DNA of 64,000 nucleotides from Ralstonia thomasii (GCF_958405895.1 NZ_CATZAR010000012.1); one strand, 5' to 3'. Counted from the stretch's first letter, positions 52,609 through 62,521 are shown. Numbers and translations: made by a program. Notes: generated from the letters alone by a model not told the origin.

Positions 52609-53511
52609 TCAGTACACGTTCGGCACGATCATCTCTTCCGGCACCGGGTGGCGGATGTACTCCGCATGGTGCACGCGCTCGGGCAACAGCACCGGCGAAT
52701 GCGGCACCGGGTGGTAAGGCACCTGGCCCAGCAGATGGTGGATGCAGTTCAGGCGGGCGCGCTTCTTGTCGTCGGCCAGCACCACCCACCACGGCGATTC
52801 GGGAATGTGCGATCGCTCGAGCATCACTTCCTTGGCACGCGTATAGGCTTCCCAGCGGCGGCGGCTTTCCAGATCCATCGGGCTGAGCTTCCACTGCTTG
52901 AGCGGATCGTCGATGCGGCTTTGGAACCGCACTTCCTGCTCTTCGTCCGTGACCGAGAACCAGTACTTGACGATCTGGATGCCGGAGCGTGCCAGCATCT
53001 TTTCGAACTCGGGCACGGAGCGGAAAAACTCTTCGTATTCCTCGTCGGTGCAGAAGCCCATCACGCGCTCGACGCCGGCGCGGTTGTACCAGCTGCGGTC
53101 GAACAGGACGATCTCGCCGGCGGCGGGCAGGTGCGCCACGTAGCGCTGGAAGTACCACTGCGTGCGTTCGCGGTTGGTGGGCGCCGGCAGCGCGGCCACG
53201 CGGCACACGCGCGGGTTCAGCCGTTGCGTGATGCGCTTGATGGCGCCGCCTTTGCCGGCGGCATCGCGCCCTTCGAAGATCACCACCAGGCGGTGGCCGG
53301 TCTCGATCACCCAGTCCTGCAGCTTGACGAGTTCGCCTTGCAGGCGGAACAGCTCGCGGAAGTACATGCGCCGGGTTTCGCGCGCTTCATCGCTGATGCC
53401 TTCGCCCCCGCCGAGCAGGTGGTCGTCGATTTCCATCTCCAGCTCTTCATCAAGCGTGTCGAGGAGGTCTTCCTGCAGGCGCGCCTGCCGGGCTGCGTCG
53501 CGTTCGCTCAT
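52609..53511 (-). CDS. ppk2: Polyphosphate kinase 2
   Basis: This 300-residue enzyme has Walker A FEGRDAAGKGG, Walker B VLFDRSWYNR and lid RSGIQIVKYWFSVT, all of the PPK2 class I type. It transfers phosphate between polyphosphate and nucleoside diphosphates, mostly polyP to GDP or ADP. AGGAG precedes the ATG at 53511; an in-frame upstream extension to 53580 is not supported. It is monocistronic. Confidence 0.95.
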   Translation of the reverse strand: MSERDAARQARLQEDLLDTLDEELEMEIDDHLLGGGEGISDEARETRRMYFRELFRLQGELVKLQDWVIETGHRLVVIFEGRDAAGKGGAIKRITQRLNPRVCRVAALPAPTNRERTQWYFQRYVAHLPAAGEIVLFDRSWYNRAGVERVMGFCTDEEYEEFFRSVPEFEKMLARSGIQIVKYWFSVTDEEQEVRFQSRIDDPLKQWKLSPMDLESRRRWEAYTRAKEVMLERSHIPESPWWVVLADDKKRARLNCIHHLLGQVPYHPVPHSPVLLPERVHHAEYIRHPVPEEMIVPNVY

Positions 53512-53651
53512 GGTGTGTTGCTCCTGCCGATCTTGCGGATATTGCCGAGAGGGGCGCCGCGCTTGGGCAACGCAGTACAAGTCTAAGCCCGACTAGGTAG
53601 CACGGGCACGTGGCAGGGGAGTGACATGCGGGCGTCACGCCGCCCGAAGGC

Positions 53652-54509
53652 TTAACTGGATTCGCCTTCCAGCATGAACTTGGCGCCGTCGTCCTGACCA
53701 AGCAGGCGCACCAGCGTGGGCATGGCTTCCTGCAGTTGCGCCTTCAGCGTCCACGGCGGGTTGACGATGAACATGCCGCTGCCGTGCAAGCCTAGGCCAC
53801 CCTCAACCGGATGCTTCACGGTGAGCGTAACGTGCAGCCAGTCCGCCGGTCGCAGCTGCTTCAGGCGCGAGGGAAATTGCGCGGCTTCGCGCCGCTGTAC
53901 GAGCGGATACCAGACCGCATACATGCCGGTCGCAAAGCGCTGCAGGCTGTCTTGCAGCGATTGCACGGTGCGGGCGTAATCCTGCTTGTCTTCGAAGGAC
54001 GGATCGATCAGCACCAGCGCACGGCGCGGCGGCGGCGGCAGGATCGCCTTGATGCCGGCAAAACCATCGCCGTCGTACAGCATGACCTTGCGGCCTGCAC
54101 CGCGGAAGTTGTTGGACAGCACCTTGATTTCGGAGCTGTGCAGCTCGAAGAGGCGCAGGCGATCGGCGTCGCGCAGCATCTGCCACGCCAGCCACGGCGA
54201 GCCAGGGTAGTGCCTGAGTTCGCCGTTCGGGTTCAGTTCGCGCACCTGGTCGAGGTAGGCATCGAGCAGCGGCGGCAGCGTTTCGCCGCCTGCGGCCGCG
54301 CGCCACAAAGGGCCGATGCCGGTATCGAATTCGGCCTTCTTCTGCGCCCATTCGTGGTCCAGCGCGTAGAGGCCGGCACCGGCGTGCGTGTCGATGTACC
54401 AGAACGGCTTGTCCTTCTGCGTGAGGTAATCGAGCATCTGCACAAGCACGGCGTGCTTGAGGACATCGGCGTGATTGCCGGCGTGGAAGGCGTGGCGGTA
54501 ACTGAGCAT
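53652..54509 (-). CDS. rlmJ: 23S rRNA (adenine-2030-N6)-methyltransferase RlmJ
   Basis: The 285-residue methyltransferase begins MLSYRHAFHAGNHADVLKHAVL, the RlmJ N-terminus. It has WYIDTHAGAGLYAL (SAM-binding) and the catalytic DPSF in LVLIDPSFEDKQDY. It methylates A2030 of 23S rRNA. The gene has its own transcript and lies 60 bases before the CoA-transferase stop. Confidence 0.94.
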   Translation of the reverse strand: MLSYRHAFHAGNHADVLKHAVLVQMLDYLTQKDKPFWYIDTHAGAGLYALDHEWAQKKAEFDTGIGPLWRAAAGGETLPPLLDAYLDQVRELNPNGELRHYPGSPWLAWQMLRDADRLRLFELHSSEIKVLSNNFRGAGRKVMLYDGDGFAGIKAILPPPPRRALVLIDPSFEDKQDYARTVQSLQDSLQRFATGMYAVWYPLVQRREAAQFPSRLKQLRPADWLHVTLTVKHPVEGGLGLHGSGMFIVNPPWTLKAQLQEAMPTLVRLLGQDDGAKFMLEGESS

Positions 54510-54569
54510 CGGCGGGCCATGTGCGCCCGGAGTATCAGGCGCGGGCGGAGAAAACGGTAGGCGCGAATG

Positions 54570-56033
54570 CTACCACCGCGCGGGATGCGTCCCCAGCGGC
54601 ACGCTGGGCAGCGTCCAGTGCGGCGGCGTATCGGAGAGCCGCCCCGCGTGACGCAGCGCAGTGAGCGCGCCAAAGCCGGAAGGCGCGGTATCCAGATACG
54701 CGCCGATATCTTCATAGCGCGGGTCAGCCGCATCGAAGCCGTGGGTAATACGGCCGAAGCTGCGTAGCCAGTGCGCCGTCTGCGCAAGCGACACCCGCAC
54801 GTGCCAGCTGCCGCCTTCGGTCATGCGCCGCCCGAGTGCCGTCATGGCACCGGCGGCCATCAGGTAGCCAGCGCCGTGGTCCAGCGCCTGTGCCGGTAGC
54901 GGGCGCGGCTTGGCATCGCCGGCTGCCTGCGCTTCGGCCCAGTTGAAGCCGCTGGCGGTCTGCACGAGTGAATCGAAACCTCGGCGATTGGCCCAGGGGC
55001 CGTCATAGCCGTATGCGCACAGGCTCACGTAGACGATGCCGGGGCGCAGCGCGGCAACCTGCTCCGGACCAAACTGCAGCGCAGCCAGGCCACCGGGCCG
55101 ATAACCCTGCACGAAGATATCGGCGTCGCGCAGCAGCGTGTGGAGTTGCGTGGCACCGGCCGCGTCGCGCAGGTCAAGCTGCGCGGAGCGCTTGCCACGC
55201 CCGGTGTCGATCACCAGCGGCGGAATGGCAGGCAGATGCGGCGCTGTAACGAGCAGCACGTCGGCGCCATGCGCGGCCAGCGTCCGGCCGCAGACCGGGC
55301 CGGCAATCACGCGCGTGAGGTCGAGCACGCGCACGCCGGAGAGAGGGCGGCCGTCGGCATGCTCCGGCAGCGGCTGCGGTGGCGCATCGCCAATGCGTTC
55401 GATCGTCATCAGCGGCTGCGCTGCCACGGCAATGCCTTGCGGGTGCGCGTCCCATTCTTCAAACGTGCGCGCGGCGGTGACGACCATGCCCGCCTGCGCC
55501 GCCGCCTCTTCAAACGCTTCGGCCTTCCATTGGTTCAGCGCGGCGGCCACTGCGTCCCGGTCATACGCGCAGCCGAGCAACTTCAGCACACCGTCACGGT
55601 GATGCGCAAAGTTGGTATGCAGACGCACCCAACGGCCATCGCCGCAGCGGTAGAGCCCGGCGATCTTGTCCCACGGCTCCGGCGGCAACTGGTCTTCGAC
55701 GCGGAAGTAGCGCTCGGAGCGGAATTCCAGCGCGGCGTGGTGCATGTCGACCGATACGGTTTGCTGTCGCCCGCTGCGCAACGTGTCGACCTGCGCAGCA
55801 GCGAGGGCGGCAGCAGCAATGGTGCTCTGCGCCAGCGTGCCCACCGCAAACGACGACGGCAGCGCCGGCTCAGCGCCCGTGAGTGTGGCGCGCAACAGCA
55901 CATCGGCGGGCTGGCCGAGCACGGTCCACAACTGGCTGAGTGCGCCAGCGGGGCTGACGATCTGCATGGAAGGATCAACCACATCAGCAACGGGTGACGG
56001 CATGGCGGGGCTCGGCAAGGAAGGTGCGGCCAT
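54570..56033 (-). CDS. CaiB/BaiF family III CoA-transferase
   Basis: This 487-residue protein has two linked half-domains of the CoA-transferase III family. The second half carries GVRVLDLTRVIAGPVCGRTLAAHGADVLLV and later VSLCAYGYDGPWANRRGFDSLVQ. The first half is a shorter degenerate copy. Such enzymes move CoA between carboxylates. The gene is divergent from an HTH-citrate synthase fusion, which suggests both act on one metabolite such as a branched dicarboxylate. The substrate is not known. Confidence 0.82.
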   Translation of the reverse strand: MAAPSLPSPAMPSPVADVVDPSMQIVSPAGALSQLWTVLGQPADVLLRATLTGAEPALPSSFAVGTLAQSTIAAAALAAAQVDTLRSGRQQTVSVDMHHAALEFRSERYFRVEDQLPPEPWDKIAGLYRCGDGRWVRLHTNFAHHRDGVLKLLGCAYDRDAVAAALNQWKAEAFEEAAAQAGMVVTAARTFEEWDAHPQGIAVAAQPLMTIERIGDAPPQPLPEHADGRPLSGVRVLDLTRVIAGPVCGRTLAAHGADVLLVTAPHLPAIPPLVIDTGRGKRSAQLDLRDAAGATQLHTLLRDADIFVQGYRPGGLAALQFGPEQVAALRPGIVYVSLCAYGYDGPWANRRGFDSLVQTASGFNWAEAQAAGDAKPRPLPAQALDHGAGYLMAAGAMTALGRRMTEGGSWHVRVSLAQTAHWLRSFGRITHGFDAADPRYEDIGAYLDTAPSGFGALTALRHAGRLSDTPPHWTLPSVPLGTHPARW

Positions 56034-56125
56034 TACAGTCCCGCGCCGCCGATAGCGTCAACATTGACTAGACTGATCAACCTCGATTGCCGTCCACTTC
56101 ATCCGGCCCCGATGACCACCTCCCG

Positions 56126-57358
56126 ATGACCACCTACCTCAACGCCGCCGAAGCCGCCGAGCGCCTGCACGTCTCGCGCCCCACGCTGTACGCCTATGTA
56201 AGCCGCGGGCTGCTGTCGGCGTATCCGTCGCCCGACGGACGCGGCAGCCGCTACCGCGAGGCCGACGTGGCTCGGCTGGCCGATCAGCGTTCCGGCGGAC
56301 GGCGCCCGCGTCAGGTGGTGCGCCATGCGCTGGACTGGGGTCTGCCCGTCATGGAATCGGCCATCACACTCATCGATCACGGGCGGTTGTTCTATCGGGG
56401 CGTGCCCGCCTTGGAACTGGCCGAACGCGCCACGCTGGAAACCGTTGCGGCGCGGTTGTGGCAATGCGAGGAAGGGGTTGCCTTCAAGGTGCCCGCGCCG
56501 GTGTTGCCGAAGAGCTGGTACGCGGCCCTTGCGTCGTTGGAAGACGCGGATATCCGCCAACGCTGCATGGCGCTATGCGCGCTTGCCTTGCCGGCGCTGG
56601 ACGAGGCCGCGTGGCGGCAGGACTCCGCACGTACGGCGCGCGATGCCGGTGCGCTGCTGCGCGTCGTGTTTGCCGCCATGCTCGGCCGCAAGCCCGACAC
56701 CGCACCCGTGCATCTGCAATGCCAGCAGGCATGGAACCTTGACGCGCACGCCGCCGAGGCCATCCGCGTCGCATTGGTGCTGTGCGCCGATCACGAACTC
56801 AATGCCTCGAGCTTTGCGGCGCGCGTGGTTGCATCGACCGGCGCCAGCCTGGGCGCCGTGGTCAGTGCGGGCTTGGCTGCGCTCTCCGGTGGCCGGCATG
56901 GCGGCACCACGGCGCGCGTGGAGGCATTGCTCAGCGAGCTGGAAGGGAAGCGCTCCGTGGCAACGGCTTTGCGTCGTCGGCTGGATCGCGGCGATACGCT
57001 GCCGGGCTTTGGCCACCCGCTGTATCGCCATGCCGACCCGCGGGCGGAAGCGATCCTGGCACACTTGCCGAAGACGGGTGCGGTACGCAAGCGGCTGCAA
57101 ACGGTGATGGATGCCGTGGCCGGATTGACCGGTGATGGGCCATCGGTGGATTTCGCGCTGGTGGCCACCCGGCGTGTGCTCGGGCTGCCGGCAGGTTCAG
57201 GCTTTGGCCTGTTTGCCGCTGGGCGTACGGCAGGCTGGATTGCGCACGCGCTGGAGCAGCGCGCGGCGGGGCAGTTGATCCGCCCGAGAGCCGCCTATGT
57301 GGGGCCGATGCCGGCCGCGCTGGAGGCACCGGCGGGCCGCATCATTCGTGCGCGCTGA
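56126..57358 (+). CDS. HTH-citrate synthase fusion protein
   Basis: This 410-residue protein has an N-terminal MerR/excisionase-like helix-turn-helix (LNAAEAAERLHVSRPTLYAYVSRGLLS) followed by a citrate-synthase domain. The three catalytic residues are kept: His in CADHELNASSFAARV, His in GFGHPLYRHADPR and Asp in VDFALVATRRVLGLP. Either it is an enzyme whose DNA-binding domain regulates its own locus, or a regulator that senses an acyl-CoA. It is divergent from the CoA-transferase gene by 92 bases. An upstream ATG at 56087 is possible. Confidence 0.82.
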   Translation: MTTYLNAAEAAERLHVSRPTLYAYVSRGLLSAYPSPDGRGSRYREADVARLADQRSGGRRPRQVVRHALDWGLPVMESAITLIDHGRLFYRGVPALELAERATLETVAARLWQCEEGVAFKVPAPVLPKSWYAALASLEDADIRQRCMALCALALPALDEAAWRQDSARTARDAGALLRVVFAAMLGRKPDTAPVHLQCQQAWNLDAHAAEAIRVALVLCADHELNASSFAARVVASTGASLGAVVSAGLAALSGGRHGGTTARVEALLSELEGKRSVATALRRRLDRGDTLPGFGHPLYRHADPRAEAILAHLPKTGAVRKRLQTVMDAVAGLTGDGPSVDFALVATRRVLGLPAGSGFGLFAAGRTAGWIAHALEQRAAGQLIRPRAAYVGPMPAALEAPAGRIIRAR

Positions 57359-57365
57359 GGCGCGA

Positions 57366-57620
57366 TCAGGCCTGCGGAATCTCGATCTTCACCTCAAGCA
57401 CTTCCAGGTTGTCCTGGCGCTCGAGGTTGACCTTGATGTCGTCGTTGCCGATCTTCACGTACTTCGAAATCACGGCCACCAGCTCGCGTTGCAGCGCGGG
57501 CAGGTAGTCGGCGGGCGCACCGCTGGCGGTACGTTCATGGGCGAGGATGATCTGCAGGCGCTCTTTGGCAACGCTTGCAGTCTTCTTCTTCTCGCCGAGC
57601 AGGAAAGACAGAATCGACAT
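57366..57620 (-). CDS. minE: Cell-division topological specificity factor MinE
   Basis: This 84-residue protein has the short N-terminal membrane helix (SILSFLLGEKKKTASVAKERLQIIL) and the C-terminal topological domain (YLPALQRELVAVISKYVKI). It stimulates MinD ATPase and drives pole-to-pole oscillation. It lies 14 bases downstream of minD in a minCDE operon. Confidence 0.97.
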   Translation of the reverse strand: MSILSFLLGEKKKTASVAKERLQIILAHERTASGAPADYLPALQRELVAVISKYVKIGNDDIKVNLERQDNLEVLEVKIEIPQA

Positions 57621-57634
57621 GAATGTGCGTCTCC

Positions 57635-58456
57635 TTATTTACCGCTGCCGCCAAACAGGCGCTGCAGGAAGCCCGGCTTGTTGTATTCGACGTAGCGCAG
57701 TTCCTTCTCCTTGCCCAGGAAGCGATCGATCACGTCGTGGTAGGCATTCGCCACGTCGGAGCCTTCGATGTGGATGGCGGGCGTGCCCTGGTTGGACGCC
57801 TGTAGCACAGCTTCCGATTCCGGAATCACGCCGATCAGCTTGATGCGCAGGATTTCCTGGATGTCGGTCAGCGACAGCATCTCGCCTTCGGACACGCGCT
57901 TCGGGTTGTAGCGCGTGAGCAGCAGGTGCTCCTTGATCGGCTCCTTGCCTTCCACCGCGCGGCGCGACTTGGACGACAGGATGCCCAGGATGCGATCGGA
58001 GTCGCGCACGGAAGAGACTTCCGGGTTCGTCACCACGATGGCCTCATCGGCAAAGTACATCGCCATCAGCGCACCCGACTCGATACCGGCCGGCGAATCG
58101 CAGACGATATATTCGAAGCCCATTTCCTTCAGGCCTTCGATCACCTTCTCGACGCCTTCACGCGTGAGCGCGTCTTTGTCGCGCGTCTGCGAGGCGGGGA
58201 GGATGAAGAGGTTTTCGCACTTCTTGTCCTTGATGAGGGCCTGGTTCAGGTTGGCCTCGCCGTGGATCACGTTGATCAGGTCATACACGACCCGGCGCTC
58301 GCAGCCCATGATGAGGTCGAGGTTGCGCAGGCCGACGTCGAAGTCGATGACGGCGGTCTTGTGGCCGCGCAGCGCAAGGCCGGCGGAAAACGCCGCACTG
58401 GTGGTCGTCTTGCCGACGCCGCCCTTGCCGGAGGTGACTACGATGATCTTGGTCAT
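57635..58456 (-). CDS. minD: Septum-site-determining ATPase MinD
   Basis: This 273-residue ParA-like ATPase has the deviant Walker A SGKGGVGKTTTSA, GLRNLDLIMGCERR, and Walker B region VCDSPAGIESGA. The C-terminal membrane-targeting amphipathic helix is GFLQRLFGG. It recruits MinC to the membrane to block division at the poles. It is the middle gene of minCDE. Confidence 0.98.
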   Translation of the reverse strand: MTKIIVVTSGKGGVGKTTTSAAFSAGLALRGHKTAVIDFDVGLRNLDLIMGCERRVVYDLINVIHGEANLNQALIKDKKCENLFILPASQTRDKDALTREGVEKVIEGLKEMGFEYIVCDSPAGIESGALMAMYFADEAIVVTNPEVSSVRDSDRILGILSSKSRRAVEGKEPIKEHLLLTRYNPKRVSEGEMLSLTDIQEILRIKLIGVIPESEAVLQASNQGTPAIHIEGSDVANAYHDVIDRFLGKEKELRYVEYNKPGFLQRLFGGSGK

Positions 58457-58500
58457 GGCTCGTAACTCTGTAAGTTAAATCGCTCGGCGCACGGGGTGCG

Positions 58501-59295
58501 TCACTTCATCCGCAACGGTTCGAAAACCAGCGTGTTGTCCGCGAGCCGGACCTGCGCAGGCTTGCTGGCGTAGGCGTCGGGCCACGGGGTTTCGCCGGTG
58601 CGGTAGATGCCGGCGATGGAAATCAGTTGGGGCTCCAGGCACGTGCAGAAGATGCGCGCGTCCAGGTTGCCCTTCACACCTGCCAGCGCACGGCCGCGCA
58701 GCGAGGCATACACGTAGATGTTGCCCTCGGCGATCACCTCGGCGCCGTCGCTCACCAGATCGAGCACGACGAGGTCGCCGCGCGCATAGATGCGCTGGCC
58801 CGAACGCAGCGGGCGATCGACGATCATTGTGCCGGGCTGCATAGCCGCGGCATCGGCGGGAGGAATAGCGGAAGTGGAGGCGGGGGCTTCAGCGGCCTGG
58901 GCGTGCTCGGGCGCACCCTGTGCGTCCTGCGCGTCATTGCGGTCGGCATCTTTGGCGTCATTTCCGCCACGCGGGCGGCGGCCGTGGCTATCGAGCAGCG
59001 GAAGGCCAAAGGCTTGGGCCCACCCGGCCTGTTCAGGGCTGGCAACCACGCCGATCGCACGGGCACGCAGCGCGGTCAAGGTCTCCACCAAACGGTCGAT
59101 GGGCAGGCGCTCGTCTTCCGCCAGGCGGCGCACATCGATGGCGATAACGTCGTTGGAGAAAAACTCCGGCGTGTCGGCAAAGCGTCGCGTGAGTTCGGCG
59201 GCCAGGGCGTCCATGTCGGCGGTGCGCGGCGACAGCAGCAGGGCATCGACGGTGCCGCTGCGGATCTCGAACAGCGGCGCTTTCTTCTGGGACAT
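58501..59295 (-). CDS. minC: Septum-site-determining protein MinC
   Basis: This 264-residue FtsZ inhibitor has an N-terminal domain (KAPLFEIRSGTVDALLLSP), a long Ala/Asp/Gln-rich linker around residues 105-150, and a C-terminal beta-helix with RSGQRIYARGDLVVLDLV and GAEVIAEGNIYVYASLRGRALAG. The linker is longer than in E. coli, a feature of this group. First gene of minCDE, 44 bases before minD. Confidence 0.96.
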   Translation of the reverse strand: MSQKKAPLFEIRSGTVDALLLSPRTADMDALAAELTRRFADTPEFFSNDVIAIDVRRLAEDERLPIDRLVETLTALRARAIGVVASPEQAGWAQAFGLPLLDSHGRRPRGGNDAKDADRNDAQDAQGAPEHAQAAEAPASTSAIPPADAAAMQPGTMIVDRPLRSGQRIYARGDLVVLDLVSDGAEVIAEGNIYVYASLRGRALAGVKGNLDARIFCTCLEPQLISIAGIYRTGETPWPDAYASKPAQVRLADNTLVFEPLRMK

Positions 59296-59636
59296 AGAAC
59301 GGCTACGCGGAAAAATGGGCTCATTCTACCGTTGTTGACGAAGCGCCTTGAATTTTTTGAAGCCGCCGATCGGCCACCCGGCTGAGACGCACAGCCGGCG
59401 CCGATCTCCGCATGGCGGGCGCCACGCGCAAATGTCATCCGACGGTCACGGCATCGTCATGCGCGCTTTCGATACTTCTTCGCTTCTGAGCCCCCCGGTC
59501 CAGTCTGTTGTCCTCTCGCGTTGCGCAAACGGTTCCCCCGGTTTTGCGTGCGCGTCTGCTTGTCATTCGCTTCAGCAGCAATCGCATTCCGCAGTCCGTA
59601 GTTCGCATACCAAAAATAGACTTCAGGGAGAAGTTC
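59296..59636. other. Divergent promoter region of minC and the nucleotidase gene
   Basis: No gene was seen. On the minus strand TAGAAT (59323-59328) lies 18 bases from TTCAAG (59347-59352) and could be the minCDE promoter. The plus-strand nucleotidase has no clear -10. Confidence 0.35.
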
Positions 59637-61691
59637 ATGCGAGTCCGACCATTGTGTTCGGCGGCGTTGCCGCTTGCTGTTTTCTTGTCGATGTCGCTGG
59701 CTGCCTGTGGTGGCAGCGACGATACTCCGACCACGCCTGCCGCCAGCGCTGCCCCCGCGGGCACCAAGGCCACGCTGGCCGTGCTGGAAACGACCGACCT
59801 GCACACCAACGTGCTGTCGTACGACTACTTCAAGCTTGCTGCCGACAATTCGCTCGGCTTCGAGCGCGTGGCGACGCTCATCAATCAGGCGCGCACGCAA
59901 TTCCCGAATACGCTGCTGCTGGACAACGGCGACACCATCCAGGGCACCGCGCTGTCGGATTACCAGGCCATGGTGAGCCCCATCACCTGCGACCAGACGC
60001 TGGCGATCTACAAGGTAATGAACGCCGCCAAGTACGACGGCGGCGGTATCGGGAACCACGAGTTCAACTATGGCCTGCCGTATCTGTCGCAGGTCACGGG
60101 CAATACGTTCAACGTCGATGGCCTGCCCGATCCGGCCACGCAGCAGAAATGCGCAGGCCCGGCCTTCCCGCAGGTGCTGGCCAACGTGGTGAGCGCGAAG
60201 ACCAACGCGCCGCTCTTCCAGCCGTACACGATCATCACCAAGACGGTAACGGCCACGGCGCCGGATGGCAGCACGATCAGCGCGCCGGTCAAGGTCGGCA
60301 TCATCAGCTTTACGCCGCCCACCATCACGAGCTGGGACAAGCGCTGGCTCGACGGCAAGGTCTACACCGTCGGCATCAAGGAAACGGCGGCCAAGTACAT
60401 CCCCGAGATGCGCGCAAAGGGCGCCGACCTGGTGGTCGCGATTTCGCACGGTGGGCTGGATAACTCGACGTATTCGCCGACGATGGAAAACGGCAGCTGG
60501 TGGCTGTCCACCGTGCCGGGCATCGACGCCATGTTGATCGGCCACTCGCACCAGCTCTTCCCGGATGCAAAGAGCACGGTCAGCCAGTTCAACCTGCCGG
60601 GTGTGGACAAGGTGGCCGGCACCGTGAACGGCGTGCCGACTGTGATGGCCAACTACTGGGGCAAGCACCTCGGCGTGATCAAGCTGGGCCTGACGTTCAA
60701 CGGCACGAACTGGGCCGTGGACAAGACGCAGACCACGGTGGAAGCGCGCTCGATTCAGAACGCCGACAAGACGTACGTAGCGGCCGACCCGACGGTCTCG
60801 GCCGCCATCGCCACCGAACACCAGGCGACGATCAACTACGTGAAGACGCCGGTGGGCAGCACCGACTTCAACATGAGCACGTACTTTGCCGACGTGGGCG
60901 ACCCGGGCGCAATCGAGATCGTGAACCAGGCGCAGGCCGATTACGTGTCGGCGTACATCCAGGCGAACCTGCCGCAGTACGCGTCGCTGCCGGTGCTGTC
61001 GGTGAGCGCGCCGTTCAAGAGCGGCTTTGGCGGCGGTACGGATTTCACCGATGTTGCAGCCGGCCCGCTGGCGATCAACAACGCAGCCGACCTGTATCTG
61101 TATCCGAACACGGTCTACGCCGTGAAGGTGGCGGGCTCCGACATCAAGAACTGGCTGGAAACGGCAGCCAAGCGCTTCAACACCATCGACCCGACGCAGG
61201 CGACGGTGCAGAAGCTGGTGAGCACGTTCCCAGGCTACAACTTCGACATGTTCACCACGCCGGACCTGACGTATGAGATTGACGTCACGCAGCCGGTCGG
61301 CAGCCGCATCAAGAACCTGATGTACAAGGGCGTGGCGCTCGACCCGGCAGCGCAGTTCATCGTGGCGACCAACAACTACCGCGCAAGCGGCGGCGGCAAC
61401 TTCCCGGGCCTGGATGGCAGCAAGACGATCTACGCGTCGCCCGATGCCAACCGCGACGTGCTGATCAGCTACATCAAGAAGATCGGCAGCGTGAAGCGGG
61501 CGACGAACGGCTCGCAGCGCAGTTGGCGCTTCACGAAGCTGGCGAGCTCGGTGGCGCAGGTGCAGTTCACCTCTGCGCCCAACAAGCTGGCCAACGCCAC
61601 GGCCGCCGGCATCACCAACGTCACACAGGTGGCTGCGGATGACGGTTCGGGCAAGGGCTTGGCGGTGTACCAGATCGACCTGACGCAGTAA
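59637..61691 (+). CDS. 5'-nucleotidase / 2',3'-cyclic phosphodiesterase family lipoprotein
   Basis: This 684-residue exported protein has a lipobox (SMSLAACGG) and a metallophosphatase domain with ETTDLHTNV, LDNGDTIQG, GNHEFNYG, ISHGG and GHSHQLF. A 5'-nucleotidase C-terminal domain follows (FIVATNNYRASGGGNFP). It should hydrolyse extracytoplasmic nucleotides at the membrane to recover phosphate and nucleosides. GGGAG precedes 59637. A Sel1-repeat gene starts 13 bases after its stop. Confidence 0.9.
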   Translation: MRVRPLCSAALPLAVFLSMSLAACGGSDDTPTTPAASAAPAGTKATLAVLETTDLHTNVLSYDYFKLAADNSLGFERVATLINQARTQFPNTLLLDNGDTIQGTALSDYQAMVSPITCDQTLAIYKVMNAAKYDGGGIGNHEFNYGLPYLSQVTGNTFNVDGLPDPATQQKCAGPAFPQVLANVVSAKTNAPLFQPYTIITKTVTATAPDGSTISAPVKVGIISFTPPTITSWDKRWLDGKVYTVGIKETAAKYIPEMRAKGADLVVAISHGGLDNSTYSPTMENGSWWLSTVPGIDAMLIGHSHQLFPDAKSTVSQFNLPGVDKVAGTVNGVPTVMANYWGKHLGVIKLGLTFNGTNWAVDKTQTTVEARSIQNADKTYVAADPTVSAAIATEHQATINYVKTPVGSTDFNMSTYFADVGDPGAIEIVNQAQADYVSAYIQANLPQYASLPVLSVSAPFKSGFGGGTDFTDVAAGPLAINNAADLYLYPNTVYAVKVAGSDIKNWLETAAKRFNTIDPTQATVQKLVSTFPGYNFDMFTTPDLTYEIDVTQPVGSRIKNLMYKGVALDPAAQFIVATNNYRASGGGNFPGLDGSKTIYASPDANRDVLISYIKKIGSVKRATNGSQRSWRFTKLASSVAQVQFTSAPNKLANATAAGITNVTQVAADDGSGKGLAVYQIDLTQ

Positions 61692-61704
61692 GCAGGAGCC
61701 GACG

Positions 61705-62508
61705 ATGCCATCTCTTCGTTCCGCATGGGCGGGTGCACCGGCCATGGAATCTCCGCGACAATCGGTGCCGATGCTCACCGTGGCCGCCGCGCTGGCGATC
61801 ATCGTGGCGGCAGGCGGTTGGCTGTCGCATGCGCGCCAGGCACCCGCCGTCGATGCCACGCAGCTGGAATCGTGGCGCGCAATGGTCGTGCAAGCGATGG
61901 AGCCCGAGGCGCTGCAGCAATTGCGTCAGCGCGCACGCAGCGGCTCCGTGCCGGCGCAGTCAGCGTTGGGCGAAGCCTTGCTCAGCGCGCACGACGGCGC
62001 CTTGCGGAACGAAGGGATGCGCTGGCTTGAAACCGCTGCATCGAGCGACCCACGTGCGCAGTTATCGCTGGGCAAGGCGCTGCTGCTCGGTACCGGCGGT
62101 GTGGAACGCGACTACCCGCGCGCGCTGCGCCTGCTGCGTCAATCCGCTGACAAGGGCGACGCGGCCGCGGCGTACTACCTGGGCGTGATGTATCGCAGCG
62201 GCTACGGCACGGCTGTCGACACAACACAGGCTGCACACTGGTTTGATCGTGCTGCCCGCCACGAGATTCCGGCAGCGATGTTCATGCTGGCGAATGCCTA
62301 CCGCGACGGTGATGGTGTGCCACGCGATGAAGCCCGCGCGCTGGCGTTGTACCAGGACGCCGCCGAGCACGAATTGCCGGAGGCCGTGCAAGCTCTGGCG
62401 ATGGCGTATCAGAACGGCGAACTGGGTCTCAAGCGCGACGATGCCGCGTATCACCAGCAGTGGATTGAAACGGCACATGCGCTGAAGCATCCTGCGCTCG
62501 CGCCGTGA
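61705..62508 (+). CDS. Sel1-repeat protein, membrane-anchored
   Basis: This 267-residue protein has a hydrophobic anchor (MLTVAAALAIIVAAGGWLS) and then at least four Sel1 repeats of about 36 residues: SVPAQSALGEALLS, DPRAQLSLGKALLLG, DAAAAYYLGVMYRSGYG, IPAAMFMLANAYRDGDG, each followed by the Trp/Ala-rich second helix. Sel1 proteins act as scaffolds. AGGAG precedes 61705, and the gene is 13 bases from the nucleotidase gene, so the two are probably coexpressed. Confidence 0.8.
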   Translation: MPSLRSAWAGAPAMESPRQSVPMLTVAAALAIIVAAGGWLSHARQAPAVDATQLESWRAMVVQAMEPEALQQLRQRARSGSVPAQSALGEALLSAHDGALRNEGMRWLETAASSDPRAQLSLGKALLLGTGGVERDYPRALRLLRQSADKGDAAAAYYLGVMYRSGYGTAVDTTQAAHWFDRAARHEIPAAMFMLANAYRDGDGVPRDEARALALYQDAAEHELPEAVQALAMAYQNGELGLKRDDAAYHQQWIETAHALKHPALAP

Positions 62509-62521
62509 TGCGGCGTTCTCT

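Noticed and set aside
59457..61859. 800-codon frame antisense to the nucleotidase gene
   Set aside because: Composition is His/Arg/Gln-rich as expected for the reverse of a GC-rich gene. The sense frame has clear motifs.
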